Shown here: positions 10,530 through 19,358 of the stretch, piece by piece
Layout: the number at the start of each line of letters is the position of its first letter
Numbering within the stretch: the first letter of the stretch is position 1
Assembly: GCF_003065485.1 (NCBI RefSeq)
Contig: NZ_CP026951.1
Span: 1,488,001-1,552,000 of the forward strand
Reading direction: 5' to 3'
DNA from: Salinibacterium hongtaonis
Lineage (GTDB): Bacteria > Actinomycetota > Actinomycetes > Actinomycetales > Microbacteriaceae
Length of the DNA: 64,000 nt
The notes under the pieces: generated by a model
Told to the model about the DNA's origin: nothing
The model's database searches: none
What the model saw: only the letters and a program-made list of their open reading frames with translations
Program-made: the position numbers and the translations under genes

Positions 10530-11285
10530 TCAGCTGAACAGGCCGCCGAACAGGAGGGAGACCATCATCGCGATTACCACCGAGTTGAAGACGAACGCGA
10601 TGATCACGTTGGTGCGTACGACGCGCCATGCTCGGCGCGAATTGAGCTGAGCGGGTGTCGTGGCGGCCATAGTGGAGAGCAGCACGGCGAGGGTCACGTA
10701 GTCGCCGAAGCGTGCCCGCTCGGGAAAGTGGAAGCGCACGTGTTCGCCGTCGTCGGCAACCCCGAGGCGCAGGTAGGTCTGCGCGAACGAGAAGACCATG
10801 AGTATCCAGGAACTCGCGACCATTGACAGGGCTGCGGCGATGTAGACGGCTTCCCCGCGAAACTCGGGGCGCTGCCCGATCACCACGGTGACGACGACGG
10901 CGACGACGGCGGCCGAGATGGTCGTGTTGGTGGTGCCCGTCAGTCCGAGCAGCCGGGACAGCAGGCGTCGCTCGCCTTCATCGTCGGCTGCGATTACCTG
11001 CGCGAGGGAGGCGTGATCGAGCCGCGAGTACACCCACGACCCCCAGGCGACGTAGACGAGTGTGTAGGTGGGCCAGAGGATGACGAAGGCCGTCACTTGC
11101 ATCTGCAATGTTTCGCTCAGGTCGACATCGGTGAACCGGATGATGGCCAGCAGGACAAGCGCCGTGACGAGCGTGGCCACCACGGTGCTGACGGTCACCC
11201 GCACGAAGTCGGTTTTCCAACGAAATGCCGGCGCCGTGCGCCGTGCGCCCTCCCATGGTCGGGGCCGCGCGTGCTGTGGGCTCAT
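10530..11285 (-). CDS. DUF1345 domain membrane protein
   Basis: 251 residues from the ATG at 11285. There are about five hydrophobic segments: two near residues 33-50 and 62-82, two near 120-137 and 147-170, and a last one near 228-248. The pattern FGDYVTLAVLLSTMAATTPA and the segment order match DUF1345, a family of small bacterial integral membrane proteins of unknown function. The stop codon (10530-10532) is in the same frame as, and immediately followed by, the remains of the MerR N-terminus. It lies downstream of the ABC exporter genes on the same strand with a 175-bp gap. Confidence 0.8.
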   Translation of the reverse strand: MSPQHARPRPWEGARRTAPAFRWKTDFVRVTVSTVVATLVTALVLLAIIRFTDVDLSETLQMQVTAFVILWPTYTLVYVAWGSWVYSRLDHASLAQVIAADDEGERRLLSRLLGLTGTTNTTISAAVVAVVVTVVIGQRPEFRGEAVYIAAALSMVASSWILMVFSFAQTYLRLGVADDGEHVRFHFPERARFGDYVTLAVLLSTMAATTPAQLNSRRAWRVVRTNVIIAFVFNSVVIAMMVSLLFGGLFS

Positions 11286-11460
11286 ACCGCCATCTTTCAG
11301 GATGCTGGCTCGCGAGGAAAAGCTGAAAGCCTCGATCGGTAGGGACTTACGGCTGGCTCTGCTTTAGTTCTGCACAGATAGGCTCTGCGCATGACCGGCA
11401 GAGCGGGTACGTGCACTGATTCAGCAACGGTCCTCATCCTCGGACGCGTCATGCGATCGC

Positions 11461-12342
11461 TCACGCATCGCGACGCTTGAGCGTCACGATCGCCACGCTG
11501 AACAGTACGACGACCCAGACCACGAGGCCGAGAGCGCCCTGCCACGGTTCGAGGACCCAGAGACCATCGGCTCGGTTGAGCGGTGAGCCCGGTGCAACGA
11601 ACTCGGCGTAGCCCGGGTGGCTGGTGAGGGCTCGGCCCAGGTTAAACGGGAGCAGCGCTACGAGGTTCTGCAACCAGACCTGCGACGCGGCACCACCGGC
11701 CACGAGGCCGAGCCCGAGCGGTACGACGAAAACGAATCCGAGTGCCGTGGCGATGCCGCTGGCGATGCTGCGCAGGCACGCGCCGATCGCGAAGGCAATG
11801 AGCCCGACCATCACGAGGTAGCCGACGCTGCCGATCATGGCACGCCAGTAGTGCGGGTCGTCGAGGCGGATGTCGATGCCGTTCCCGGCGAGAAGCGGGA
11901 TGGAGATCGGGATCGTGACGGCCACCGCCATTGCACCGATAAGGAAGGTGACGACGGCGAACACCAACGCTTTGGCGAGCAGCGCGGGAACCCGACGCGG
12001 TACAGCCGTGAGGGTGGACCTGATCATTCCGCTGCTGTATTCGCCAGAAATCACCAGCACACCCAACACGCCCACGATAAGAACGTTGATATCGGTGCTG
12101 AGATTGATGACATTCACGCCGGCGTACTGCTGGCCTGTCTGTGCGACCTCTCCGTCGAACCAGGCGAAACTCGTCGAGGAGGACATCTGAGCTCCCACAC
12201 CGACGGTGATCGCGACGATGGCGGCGTAGATCCACCAGGTCGATCGGATGCTGCGGAGCTTGATCCACTCGGAGTGGATGATCCCTCCGATGCTGAGGTT
12301 CTGTCCTGTGGCCGTGAAGACTGGAGTGGTGGTCGCGCTCAT
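11461..12342 (-). CDS. ABC-2 type exporter permease
   Basis: 293 residues from ATG 12342. A short cytoplasmic start with IHSEWIKLRSIRSTWW leads into six membrane segments. VISGEYSSGMIRSTLTAVPRR is the loop characteristic of ABC-2 permeases in Gram-positive bacteria. The start overlaps the ATPase stop by four bases (ATGA), so the two are translationally coupled and form one transporter. Similar pairs export lantibiotics, drugs or membrane-active peptides; the substrate here is unknown. Confidence 0.85.
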   Translation of the reverse strand: MSATTTPVFTATGQNLSIGGIIHSEWIKLRSIRSTWWIYAAIVAITVGVGAQMSSSTSFAWFDGEVAQTGQQYAGVNVINLSTDINVLIVGVLGVLVISGEYSSGMIRSTLTAVPRRVPALLAKALVFAVVTFLIGAMAVAVTIPISIPLLAGNGIDIRLDDPHYWRAMIGSVGYLVMVGLIAFAIGACLRSIASGIATALGFVFVVPLGLGLVAGGAASQVWLQNLVALLPFNLGRALTSHPGYAEFVAPGSPLNRADGLWVLEPWQGALGLVVWVVVLFSVAIVTLKRRDA

Positions 12343-13265
12343 CGGGTTCCCTCCGAAGGGATCTGAGTGGTCGTGTACTCGGCCTCATCACGAGTCAGTT
12401 CCAAGTACGCCTCTTCGAGAGACCTCGTCACGGGCGTGAGCTCGTAGACGATGATGCCGGCTCCGGCCGCGATCTCCGCGATTCGCGCCGCGGCGACCTG
12501 GGTGACCGAGAGGAGGCCCGTCTCGGCGCTGGTGACGCCGGCGCCCTGCGCGGCGAGCAGCGCGCCGAGACGGGCAGCATCGTTCGCACGCACCAGCACG
12601 GAGTCCCCCGACGCCTTCGCGATGATCTCGCTGACAGGTGCATCAGCGAGCACCCTTCCGCGCCCGAGCACGATCAGATGCTCCGCGGTTTGCGCCATCT
12701 CGCTCATCAGGTGCGACGAGAGCAAGACCGTCCTCCCTTCCGCGGCGAGGGAGCGGGCGAGTCGGCGCACCCAAACGACGCCCTCGGGGTCGAGCCCGTT
12801 GACCGGTTCGTCGAGGATAAGCGTGGCGGGGTCGCCGAGCAGTGCGGTGGCGAGCCCGAGGCGCTGTCCCATTCCCAGCGAGAAGCCGCGTACGCGCTTC
12901 CGCGCCACCGAGTCGAGACCGGCGAGGCGGATGACCTCGTCGACGCGCTTCGTTCCGATGCGGTGCGTCGCCGCCATTGCGAGCAGATGGTCGCGGGCGG
13001 TGCGCCCTGGGTGCACGGCACGCGCGTCGAGGAGCACTCCCACCTCGTGCAGCGGCGACCGGTGGTCTTGGTAGGGCCGCCCGTTAATCGTTACCGTGCC
13101 GGAGGTGGGGCGATCGAGCCCGACGATCATGCGCATCGTCGTCGACTTGCCCGCCCCGTTCGGGCCAAGGAAACCGGTTACTCGTCCCGGAGCGACCGAG
13201 AAGTCGATGCCGTCGACGGCGGTCTTCGGTCCGTAGCGTTTGGTCAGGGACTGAGCGTGAATCAT
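12339..13265 (-). CDS. ABC transporter ATP-binding protein (drug/peptide exporter type)
   Basis: 308 residues from ATG 13265. Walker A (GPNGAGKSTTM) at about residue 35, Q-loop region (VGVLLDARAVHPGRTARDHL), signature FSLGMGQRLGLA and Walker B (ATLILDEPVNGLDPEG). VHPGRTARDHLLAMA and the Leu-rich C-terminal extension (~80 residues) are typical of the CcmA/NatA-like ATPases that pair with ABC-2 permeases. The gene opens a two-gene operon and has a palindromic site about 50 bp upstream. It is cargo of the relic island. Confidence 0.88.
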   Translation of the reverse strand: MIHAQSLTKRYGPKTAVDGIDFSVAPGRVTGFLGPNGAGKSTTMRMIVGLDRPTSGTVTINGRPYQDHRSPLHEVGVLLDARAVHPGRTARDHLLAMAATHRIGTKRVDEVIRLAGLDSVARKRVRGFSLGMGQRLGLATALLGDPATLILDEPVNGLDPEGVVWVRRLARSLAAEGRTVLLSSHLMSEMAQTAEHLIVLGRGRVLADAPVSEIIAKASGDSVLVRANDAARLGALLAAQGAGVTSAETGLLSVTQVAAARIAEIAAGAGIIVYELTPVTRSLEEAYLELTRDEAEYTTTQIPSEGTR

Positions 13266-13312
13266 ACGACTCCATTCTCTGCGGTGCCGCAGGTCGTACT
13301 GCCGAGCGAGAA

Positions 13313-13327
13313 ACTAGCTCACCTAGT
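13313..13327. promoter_or_regulatory. Palindrome upstream of the ABC exporter operon
   Basis: ACTAG-CTCAC-CTAGT forms a perfect 5-5-5 inverted repeat. On the minus strand TAGTTTC also occurs twice in direct repeat around it. Placed about 50 bp before the ATPase start, it could be an operator for a one-component regulator; no direct evidence. Confidence 0.4.
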
Positions 13328-13375
13328 GGAAACTATGTGGCAGGGACAGTGTCAAGAGGGACACCCCCGTGCTGA

Positions 13376-13555
13376 TCGCGACTTCGTCCATCGCGCGGCA
13401 AGTGGCGGGCGCGGGTCTACGCCAGCGGGCGCATATTCTCGACTCGCACGTTCACGCTCAAGACCGACGCCCGCACCTAGGAAGCCGAGCAGGTCAGGCA
13501 GCTGGCGATGGGCACCTACGTTCTCACGAGGGCTAACCTGAGAGTCGCCCAATGA
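13376..13555 (+). pseudogene. Tyrosine integrase N-terminal fragment (nonsense-interrupted)
   Basis: The frame reads KWRARVYASGRIFS, then TRTFTLKTDART, a TAG at 13478-13480, then EAEQVRQLAMGTYV and a stop at 13553. This resembles the arm-binding N-terminus of actinobacterial tyrosine integrases (WRAR.Y..GR....F.TK.DA..W......GTYV). The TAG sits exactly where the family has Trp, so one TGG-to-TAG change explains it. There is no start codon after the upstream stop, and the core-binding and catalytic domains are absent. It lies 43 bp from the intact tRNA-Val, where the integrase of such an element is normally found. The identification rests on pattern recognition. Confidence 0.6.
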
Positions 13556-13557
13556 GG

Positions 13558-13593
13558 AAGCCCCGGTCCGCAAGACGATGCTGACCGGGGCTT
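13558..13593. terminator. Hairpin next to tRNA-Val
   Basis: 11-bp stem (AAGCCCCGGTC and complement) with a 14-base loop and TTTT on the plus side. It lies just downstream of tRNA-Val (minus strand) and directly after the integrase fragment (plus strand). It may serve either side. Confidence 0.7.
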
Positions 13594-13643
13594 TTCTGTG
13601 GTGGGCCCTACCGGGATCGAACCGATGACATCCACGGTGTAAA
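13592..13643 (-). repeat. Right attachment-site copy (inside tRNA-Val)
   Basis: 52 bases identical to 9158-9209. They cover the tRNA-Val 3' half plus seven bases past CCA. Because the tRNA here is complete, this is the end that regenerated the tRNA gene. Confidence 0.88.
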
Positions 13644-13674
13644 CGTGGCGCTCTACCAGCTGAGCTAAAGGCCC
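13599..13674 (-). tRNA. tRNA-Val (anticodon TAC)
   Basis: 76 nucleotides including encoded CCA. The cloverleaf folds fully: acceptor GGGCCTT/AGGGCCC, D arm GCTC/GAGC, anticodon stem CCACG/CGTGG with loop TTTACAC, and T arm ATCGG/CCGGT with TTCGATC. It is the integration site of the relic island. Confidence 0.95.
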
Positions 13675-13737
13675 TCATGATTCGCGATGCGAACCGGTCA
13701 CCAATACTAGCGTGCCGCACGCGAACCGATGACCATG

Positions 13738-14199
13738 CTATGCGATTGCGGCGAGTGCTTCGCGGTAGGCGGCGAGGTCGCGGGCCTGCCCTGGTGCCGT
13801 CTGGAAGGCGGCGCGAACGACGCCGTCGGTGTCGATGAGGAACGTGGCCCGGGTGGCAATGCCAGCTTCTTCGATGAACACGCCGTATTTGCGGGCGACT
13901 TCACCGTGCGGCCAAAAGTCGCCGAGAAGCGAAAACTCATAGCCCTCCTGCTCCGCAAACACGCGGAGGGTCGCCTTGTTGTTAACCGAGATAGCGAGGA
14001 GTTCAACATTGGCGTCGGCGAACATTGCGATGTTGTCGCGCAGCTCGCACAATTCGCCCGTGCAGGTGCCCGTGAACGCGAGCGGGTAGAAAACCAATGC
14101 GACGGGCTTCTTGCCAGCAAATGCCGACAGAGACACCGACTCGCCAAACTGATTCTGCAGCTCAAAATCTGGGGCGACGGTACCGACATCAACTGTCAT
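13738..14199 (-). CDS. AhpE-type peroxiredoxin
   Basis: 153 residues from ATG 14199, which has AAAGGATG upstream; longer in-frame starts lack a ribosome site. The active-site block PLAFTGTCTGELCELRD carries the peroxidatic Cys after TGT, with Thr and the downstream Arg of thioredoxin-fold peroxiredoxins. The second Cys five residues later matches the AhpE subfamily. It reduces peroxides and peroxynitrite in the cytoplasm using a thiol reductant. It is divergent from aceE, an arrangement common in actinobacteria. Confidence 0.88.
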   Translation of the reverse strand: MTVDVGTVAPDFELQNQFGESVSLSAFAGKKPVALVFYPLAFTGTCTGELCELRDNIAMFADANVELLAISVNNKATLRVFAEQEGYEFSLLGDFWPHGEVARKYGVFIEEAGIATRATFLIDTDGVVRAAFQTAPGQARDLAAYREALAAIA

Positions 14200-14386
14200 A
14201 GTGCATCCTTTGCGTGGGCGTGAATCGGAGGGGAATCCTCGCGACATGGTAGCCATCGCTGTGGGAACCATCCAAATGAAAGCCCGTTTGAGTTACTAGG
14301 ATGAGGGAGCCGCGCAAGGCGGAGACCGTGACAAACGGACTCGCAGTCGGCATCGAATGTACTCAATAACCAGAACGAGGCAATCC

Positions 14387-17113
14387 GTGTCAATTCACGA
14401 TCAGGACCCGTACTCGATGAACCATGTCGACTCGGATCCCCAAGAGACAGCAGAGTGGCAGGAATCCCTCGACGGGCTTGTTGAGGCCCAAGGGCGGGGT
14501 CGCGGCCGCGACATCATGCTGAGCCTTCTCAAGCGCTCCAAAGACCTTCAGCTTGGTGTTCCGATGGTTCCCACCACCGACTACATCAACACCATCGCTG
14601 CCGAAAATGAACCAGAGTTTCCCGGTGACGAAGACATCGAGCGCCGCTACCGCGCCTGGATTCGCTGGAACGCCGCCATCACGGTGCACCGCGCCCAGCG
14701 GCCCGGCATCGCAGTCGGCGGTCATATCGCCAGCTACGCCTCTGCCGCATCCTTGTACGAGGTCGGCCACAACCACTTCTTCCGTGGCCAGGACCACGAG
14801 TCCGGCGGGGACCAGATCTACTACCAGGGCCACGCCTCCCCCGGCATGTACGCCCGTTCCTTCCTCGAAGGACGCCTCGGCGAAGAGCAACTTGACAGCT
14901 TCCGCCAGGAGAAGTCTCGCGCCCCCTACGGCCTCTCGTCGTACCCGCACCCCCGTCTCATGCCGAACTACTGGCAGTTCCCGACGGTCTCCATGGGCAT
15001 CGGCCCGATCAACGCCATTTATCAGGCGCAGACCAACAAGTACCTGACCAACCGTGGCATCAAGGACCTTTCGGATGCCCAGGTTTGGGCCTTTCTCGGC
15101 GACGGCGAGATGGACGAGGTCGAGGCTCGTGGTGCACTGCAGCTCGCCGCCAACGACGGGCTAGACAACCTCAACTTCGTTGTCAACTGCAACCTGCAGC
15201 GCCTCGACGGTCCCGTGCGCGGCAACGGCAAGATCATTCAGGAGCTCGAAAGCTTCTTCCGCGGCGCTGGCTGGAATGTCATCAAGGTGATCTGGGGCCG
15301 CGAATGGGATGAGCTGCTGTCTCGCGACAGCGATGGCGCCCTCGTCAACCTCATGAACGTGACGCCTGACGGCGACTACCAGACCTACAAGACCGAGGAT
15401 GGCGCCTATGTGCGCGAGAACTTCTTCGGCCGCGACCCGCGCACGCTCGACCTGGTCAAGGAATACACCGACGACCAGGTGTGGGGCCTCAAGCGCGGTG
15501 GCCACGACTACCGCAAGGTTTATGCGGCGTTCAAGGCCGCGACCGAGCACAAGGGCCAGCCCACCGTGATCCTGGCGCACACCATTAAGGGCTACGGACT
15601 CGGCAAGTCGTTTGAGGGGCGCAACGCGACCCACCAGATGAAGAAGCTCACGCTGCCCGACCTCAAGCAGTTCCGCGACGAGATGCGCATCCCGATCACC
15701 GACGCTCAGCTCGAGGCGGACCCCTACAAGCCGCCGTTCTACCACCCCGGCAACGACGACGAGGCCATCCAGTACCTGCACGAGCGCCGCCGCGCGCTCG
15801 GCGGCTATGTGCCTGAGCGTCGGTCAAAGTACACGCAGGTGAGCCTTCCCGAAGAGAAGACCTACGACGTCGTCAAGCGCGGTTCTGGCAAGCAAGAAGT
15901 CGCCACCACAATGGCGTTCGCTCGCCTCCTCAAAGACTTGCTGCGCTCCAAGGACTTCGGTCACCGCATCGTGCCGATCATTCCGGATGAGGCTCGCACG
16001 TTTGGTATGGACGCCTACTTCCCCACCGCCAAGATCTACAACCCCAACGGCATGCATTACACGTCTGTGGACCGTGAGCTTCTTCTGGCCTACAAGGAGA
16101 GCGTGCAGGGGCAAATCCTCCACGTTGGCATCAACGAAGCAGGCGCTGTCGCGGCCTTCACCGGGGTGGGCACGTCATATGCCACCCACGGCGAGCCGCT
16201 CATCCCCGTCTACGTCTTCTACTCGATGTTCGGGTTCCAGCGCACGGGCGACGCCTTCTGGGCCGCCGGCGACCAGATGGCTCGTGGCTTCGTCATCGGC
16301 GCGACCGCAGGCCGCACAACGCTTACGGGTGAAGGCCTGCAGCACGCCGATGGACACTCGCCGCTGCTGGCATCCACGAACCCCGCTGTGGTCAGCTACG
16401 ACCCCGCCTGGGGCTACGAGCTCGGCCACATCGTGCGCGCAGGACTTGAGCGCATGTACGGGGGAACGCACCCCGACCCCAACGTCATGTACTACCTCAC
16501 GGTCTACAACGAGCCGCTTCTGCAGCCCGCCGAGCCGGAGAACCTGGATGTTGACGGCCTGCTCAAGGGCATGTACCTGTTCAAGAAGTCCGAGGCAGCG
16601 GGCCCCAAGGCTCAGCTGCTGGCCTCCGGCGTTGCCGTGCCGTGGGCGCTTGAGGCACAGGAGCTTCTCGAAGCGGACTGGGGCGTTTCGGCCGATGTCT
16701 GGTCGGTGACGTCGTGGAACGAGCTTCGCCGCGATGGCGTTGCCGCAGAGGAGCACAACTTTCTCCACCCGCAGCAGGAGAAGCGCGTTCCCTATGTCAC
16801 CGAGAAGCTTGCCGGTGCCGAGGGGCCGATCGTTGCGGCTACGGACTTCATGCACTCCGTGCCTGACCAGATCCGCCAGTTCGTGCCCAATGACTTCGCC
16901 ACCCTTGGGGCCGATGGGTTCGGATTCTCCGACACCAGGGCTGCGGCGCGACGCTTCTTCCACATCGACGGTCCGTCGATTGTGGTGCGCACGCTTCAGT
17001 CCCTCGCCCAGCGCGGTCTCGTAGAGGCCGATGTCCCGCTCCGCGCGATCGAGAAGTACCGTCTTCTCGATGTCACCGCGGGCACCTCCGGCAACGCCGG
17101 CGGCGAGAGCTAG
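14387..17113 (+). CDS. aceE: Pyruvate dehydrogenase E1 component, homodimeric type
   Basis: 908 residues, the usual length. GTG 14387 is chosen because CGAGG lies six bases upstream and the product then starts [10 protein letters not shown]. Thiamine-diphosphate binding is seen in GDGEMDE followed by [17 protein letters not shown]. Other family blocks are [42 protein letters not shown] and the [11 protein letters not shown] region. The enzyme decarboxylates pyruvate and acetylates the E2 lipoyl domain, giving acetyl-CoA. It is directly upstream of the fatty-acid regulator and synthase genes, so acetyl-CoA production and use are encoded together. E2 and E3 genes are not in the window. Confidence 0.97.
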   Translation: MSIHDQDPYSMNHVDSDPQETAEWQESLDGLVEAQGRGRGRDIMLSLLKRSKDLQLGVPMVPTTDYINTIAAENEPEFPGDEDIERRYRAWIRWNAAITVHRAQRPGIAVGGHIASYASAASLYEVGHNHFFRGQDHESGGDQIYYQGHASPGMYARSFLEGRLGEEQLDSFRQEKSRAPYGLSSYPHPRLMPNYWQFPTVSMGIGPINAIYQAQTNKYLTNRGIKDLSDAQVWAFLGDGEMDEVEARGALQLAANDGLDNLNFVVNCNLQRLDGPVRGNGKIIQELESFFRGAGWNVIKVIWGREWDELLSRDSDGALVNLMNVTPDGDYQTYKTEDGAYVRENFFGRDPRTLDLVKEYTDDQVWGLKRGGHDYRKVYAAFKAATEHKGQPTVILAHTIKGYGLGKSFEGRNATHQMKKLTLPDLKQFRDEMRIPITDAQLEADPYKPPFYHPGNDDEAIQYLHERRRALGGYVPERRSKYTQVSLPEEKTYDVVKRGSGKQEVATTMAFARLLKDLLRSKDFGHRIVPIIPDEARTFGMDAYFPTAKIYNPNGMHYTSVDRELLLAYKESVQGQILHVGINEAGAVAAFTGVGTSYATHGEPLIPVYVFYSMFGFQRTGDAFWAAGDQMARGFVIGATAGRTTLTGEGLQHADGHSPLLASTNPAVVSYDPAWGYELGHIVRAGLERMYGGTHPDPNVMYYLTVYNEPLLQPAEPENLDVDGLLKGMYLFKKSEAAGPKAQLLASGVAVPWALEAQELLEADWGVSADVWSVTSWNELRRDGVAAEEHNFLHPQQEKRVPYVTEKLAGAEGPIVAATDFMHSVPDQIRQFVPNDFATLGADGFGFSDTRAAARRFFHIDGPSIVVRTLQSLAQRGLVEADVPLRAIEKYRLLDVTAGTSGNAGGES

Positions 17114-17126
17114 GCGCAAACACCCG

Positions 17127-18335
17127 ATGGCCGCACCCCGCACCAAGGAGCAGACGCTCGCCTGGCTCAAGACTGTGTCAGGCGAGCTCGCCACCGCGAC
17201 TCTCAAGCGACTTGAAGACACCCTCTCCTGGTATGGCGACATGCCACCGGGGCGTCGTTCGGCCGTGGGCATGGTGGCGCAGAACGGCATCACCTCGTTC
17301 ATTCATTGGTATGACGACCCAAGCTCGACGCCGTGGATCGCGGCCGATGTGTTTGGGGCGGCCCCTCGGGAGCTTCTTCGCTCGGTGAGTCTCACCCAGA
17401 CTCTTCAGCTGATTAAGGTCACGGTCGAGGTCGTCGAGGAGCGGGTCAAGGGCAAAGACGAGTCGCTACGCGAGGCGATTCTCTTGTACTCACGCGAAAT
17501 CGCCTTCGCGGCAGCCGATGTGTATGCCCGTGCGGCTGAGGCTCGTGGGTTGTGGGATGCCCGTCTCGAAGCCCTTGTCGTCGACTCGATCTTGAGTGGC
17601 GAGTACGACGACGAACTGCCCAGCCGCATCGCTGCCCTCGGGTGGCATGGCCACGGTGAGGTCTCGGTTCTTGTCGGCACCGCCCCCAAGATGCTCGATG
17701 TCGACATGCTTCGGCGCACCGCCCGCCACCTCGATTCGGATGTTCTCATCGGGGTGCAGGGAAGTCGCCTGGTGCTCGTAATCGGCCGCTCGACCCCTGC
17801 GGCATCCGCACCTGTGGAAGAGGGCGGAACCCCGCGGGTCACCTTCTTAGAAATCGCGAAGGCCCTTGAGCCCGGATTCGGTGATGGCTACCTCATCCTC
17901 GGCATTGAGGTTGCCTCTTTGGTCGAAGCCTCCCGGAGCGCAAAGGCCGCGCTTGCGGGATTCGCGGTCGCTCGGTCATGGCGCAACGCCCCGCGACCGG
18001 CGCTGGCCGACGATCTGCTGCCCGAGCGCGCTCTCGCTGGAGACCCGCTCGCGCGGTCGACCCTAATCAACCGCATTTACAAGCCTTTGCAGGCTCATTC
18101 GACTGAGCTTCTCGGCACCCTCTGGTGCTACCTCGATAACGGCAGGTCGCTTGAGGCAACGGCCCGCGAGCTCTTCGTGCACCCCAATACGGTGCGGTAC
18201 AGGCTCAAGCGGGTTTCCGAGGTCATCGGCTGGGATGCGACCGGGGCGCGGGAGTCGCTCATCCTCCAGGCTGCCCTCATCGTGGGGTCGATCGCGGAGA
18301 CAGAGCACCTTCCCCGCCGTCGCTCCACGCACTAA
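17127..18335 (+). CDS. fasR: PucR-type regulator of fatty-acid synthesis (FasR-like)
   Basis: 402 residues from ATG 17127, 13 bases after aceE. The C-terminus has the PucR-type helix-turn-helix (LLGTLWCYLDNGRSLEATA, then ELFVHPNTVRYRLKRVSEV). The central part fits the GGDEF-like/CdaR sensor region. In Streptomyces the gene at the same position, upstream of fabD-fabH-acpP-fabF, encodes the activator FasR. Family and gene order support the same role. It is likely co-transcribed with aceE or read from its own promoter inside aceE, and would act on the fabD promoter 105 bp downstream. Confidence 0.85.
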   Translation: MAAPRTKEQTLAWLKTVSGELATATLKRLEDTLSWYGDMPPGRRSAVGMVAQNGITSFIHWYDDPSSTPWIAADVFGAAPRELLRSVSLTQTLQLIKVTVEVVEERVKGKDESLREAILLYSREIAFAAADVYARAAEARGLWDARLEALVVDSILSGEYDDELPSRIAALGWHGHGEVSVLVGTAPKMLDVDMLRRTARHLDSDVLIGVQGSRLVLVIGRSTPAASAPVEEGGTPRVTFLEIAKALEPGFGDGYLILGIEVASLVEASRSAKAALAGFAVARSWRNAPRPALADDLLPERALAGDPLARSTLINRIYKPLQAHSTELLGTLWCYLDNGRSLEATARELFVHPNTVRYRLKRVSEVIGWDATGARESLILQAALIVGSIAETEHLPRRRSTH

Positions 18336-18357
18336 CCCACCGAGTGGAGCCGCGGTA

Positions 18358-18373
18358 GTGTGACTCCGCACAC
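18358..18373. promoter_or_regulatory. Inverted repeat in the fabD promoter region
   Basis: GTGTG-ACTCCG-CACAC in the 105-bp gap between the regulator gene and fabD. It is the most symmetrical element there and a candidate regulator site; assignment is by position only. A second short repeat GCAG/CTGC lies near 18404-18418. Confidence 0.35.
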
Positions 18374-18440
18374 AAAGCTTTGGCGTGATCTTCGTCGAAA
18401 TGCGCAGCATAAATCTGCTCAGGATTGGGAAACTAGATAA

Positions 18441-19355
18441 GTGATTGTCATCGTCTGCCCGGGACAGGGCTCCCAGACCCCCGGATTTCTCGAGCCCTGG
18501 CTCGCAGACTCCCGCTACGCGAGTCAGCTAGCGCGATACTCCGAGGCTGCTGGAATGGATCTCGCCGCCCACGGCACGACATCCGATGCCGACACCATTA
18601 GGAACACCGCAGTGGCCCAGCCGCTGATCGTGGCCGCGGGCCTCCTGGCGCTCGGCAGCATTCTGGAGCAGCGGCGCGACGCGATTGGCGGAATCGCCGG
18701 CCACTCCGTCGGCGAGTTCACGGCAGCAGCCGGAGCTGGCATCCTCAGCGACGACGATGCCATTCGGCTCGTCACAGAACGCGGCGCTGCCATGGCGGAT
18801 GCTGCTGCGGCCTCGCCCACCGGCATGAGTGCGGTGGTGGGCGGCGACGAGACAGAGCTTCTGGCACGCCTCTCGGAGCTAGGGCTCGCTCCCGCCAACT
18901 TCAATGGTGGCGGACAGATCGTCGTCGCTGGCGATCTGGCGGCCCTCGAAGCACTCAAGAGCGACCCGCCAGCAGGCGCCCGGGTCATTCCGCTTCAGGT
19001 TGCCGGGGCCTTCCACACTCAGCACATGGCCCCCGCCGTCGACCGCCTTCGCGCGGCAGCCGCATCCATCACACCGCACGCCCCTACTCTGCCCATCTGG
19101 ACCAATCGCGACGGAAGCACCGTCGACGACGGCACAGCCTTTGTCGACCTCCTTGTCGGCCAGGTGTCATCTCCCGTGCGTTGGGACCTCACGATGGAGA
19201 CGCTGGGTGCTACCGGCGTCACCGGCATCATCGAGGTTGCCCCAGCGGGCGCTCTCGTGGGACTCGCCAAGCGCGCCCTTCGCGGTGTTCCGACCGTGGC
19301 CATTAAAACCCCTGACGACCTCGCGGCCGCCTTCGACCTCATCGACGGGAAGTAA
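18441..19355 (+). CDS. fabD: ACP S-malonyltransferase
   Basis: 304 residues from GTG 18441. The acyltransferase motifs CPGQGSQTPG near residue 5 and the nucleophile elbow GHSVGEFTAA near residue 92 are present, as is the catalytic His in GAFHTQHM near 195. It transfers malonyl from malonyl-CoA to acyl carrier protein. It is the first gene of the fatty-acid synthase cluster and has three bases between its stop and the GTG of fabH. Confidence 0.95.
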   Translation: MIVIVCPGQGSQTPGFLEPWLADSRYASQLARYSEAAGMDLAAHGTTSDADTIRNTAVAQPLIVAAGLLALGSILEQRRDAIGGIAGHSVGEFTAAAGAGILSDDDAIRLVTERGAAMADAAAASPTGMSAVVGGDETELLARLSELGLAPANFNGGGQIVVAGDLAALEALKSDPPAGARVIPLQVAGAFHTQHMAPAVDRLRAAAASITPHAPTLPIWTNRDGSTVDDGTAFVDLLVGQVSSPVRWDLTMETLGATGVTGIIEVAPAGALVGLAKRALRGVPTVAIKTPDDLAAAFDLIDGK

Positions 19356-19358
19356 CTC

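Larger units (their letters stand above)
9158..13643. mobile_element. Relic integrated element at tRNA-Val
   Basis: A segment of 4434 bp (repeat start to repeat start) is bounded by two identical 52-bp direct repeats. The right repeat overlaps the 3' half of an intact tRNA-Val, from the anticodon loop through CCA and 7 bases beyond. The left one is the same tRNA fragment without a 5' half. This is the expected outcome of site-specific integration at a tRNA 3' end. The segment carries an integrase fragment beside the intact tRNA, an ABC-2 exporter pair, a DUF1345 membrane protein, a MerR-type regulator and a small membrane protein. No intact recombinase, relaxase or phage gene is present, so it looks immobile. 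Confidence 0.75.

Noticed and set aside
12678-13541. 287-codon plus-strand frame opposite the ABC ATPase
   Set aside because: Antisense to a gene with intact ATPase motifs; composition is low-complexity and the start is unsupported. Only 13376-13555, in a different frame, shows protein-like conservation.
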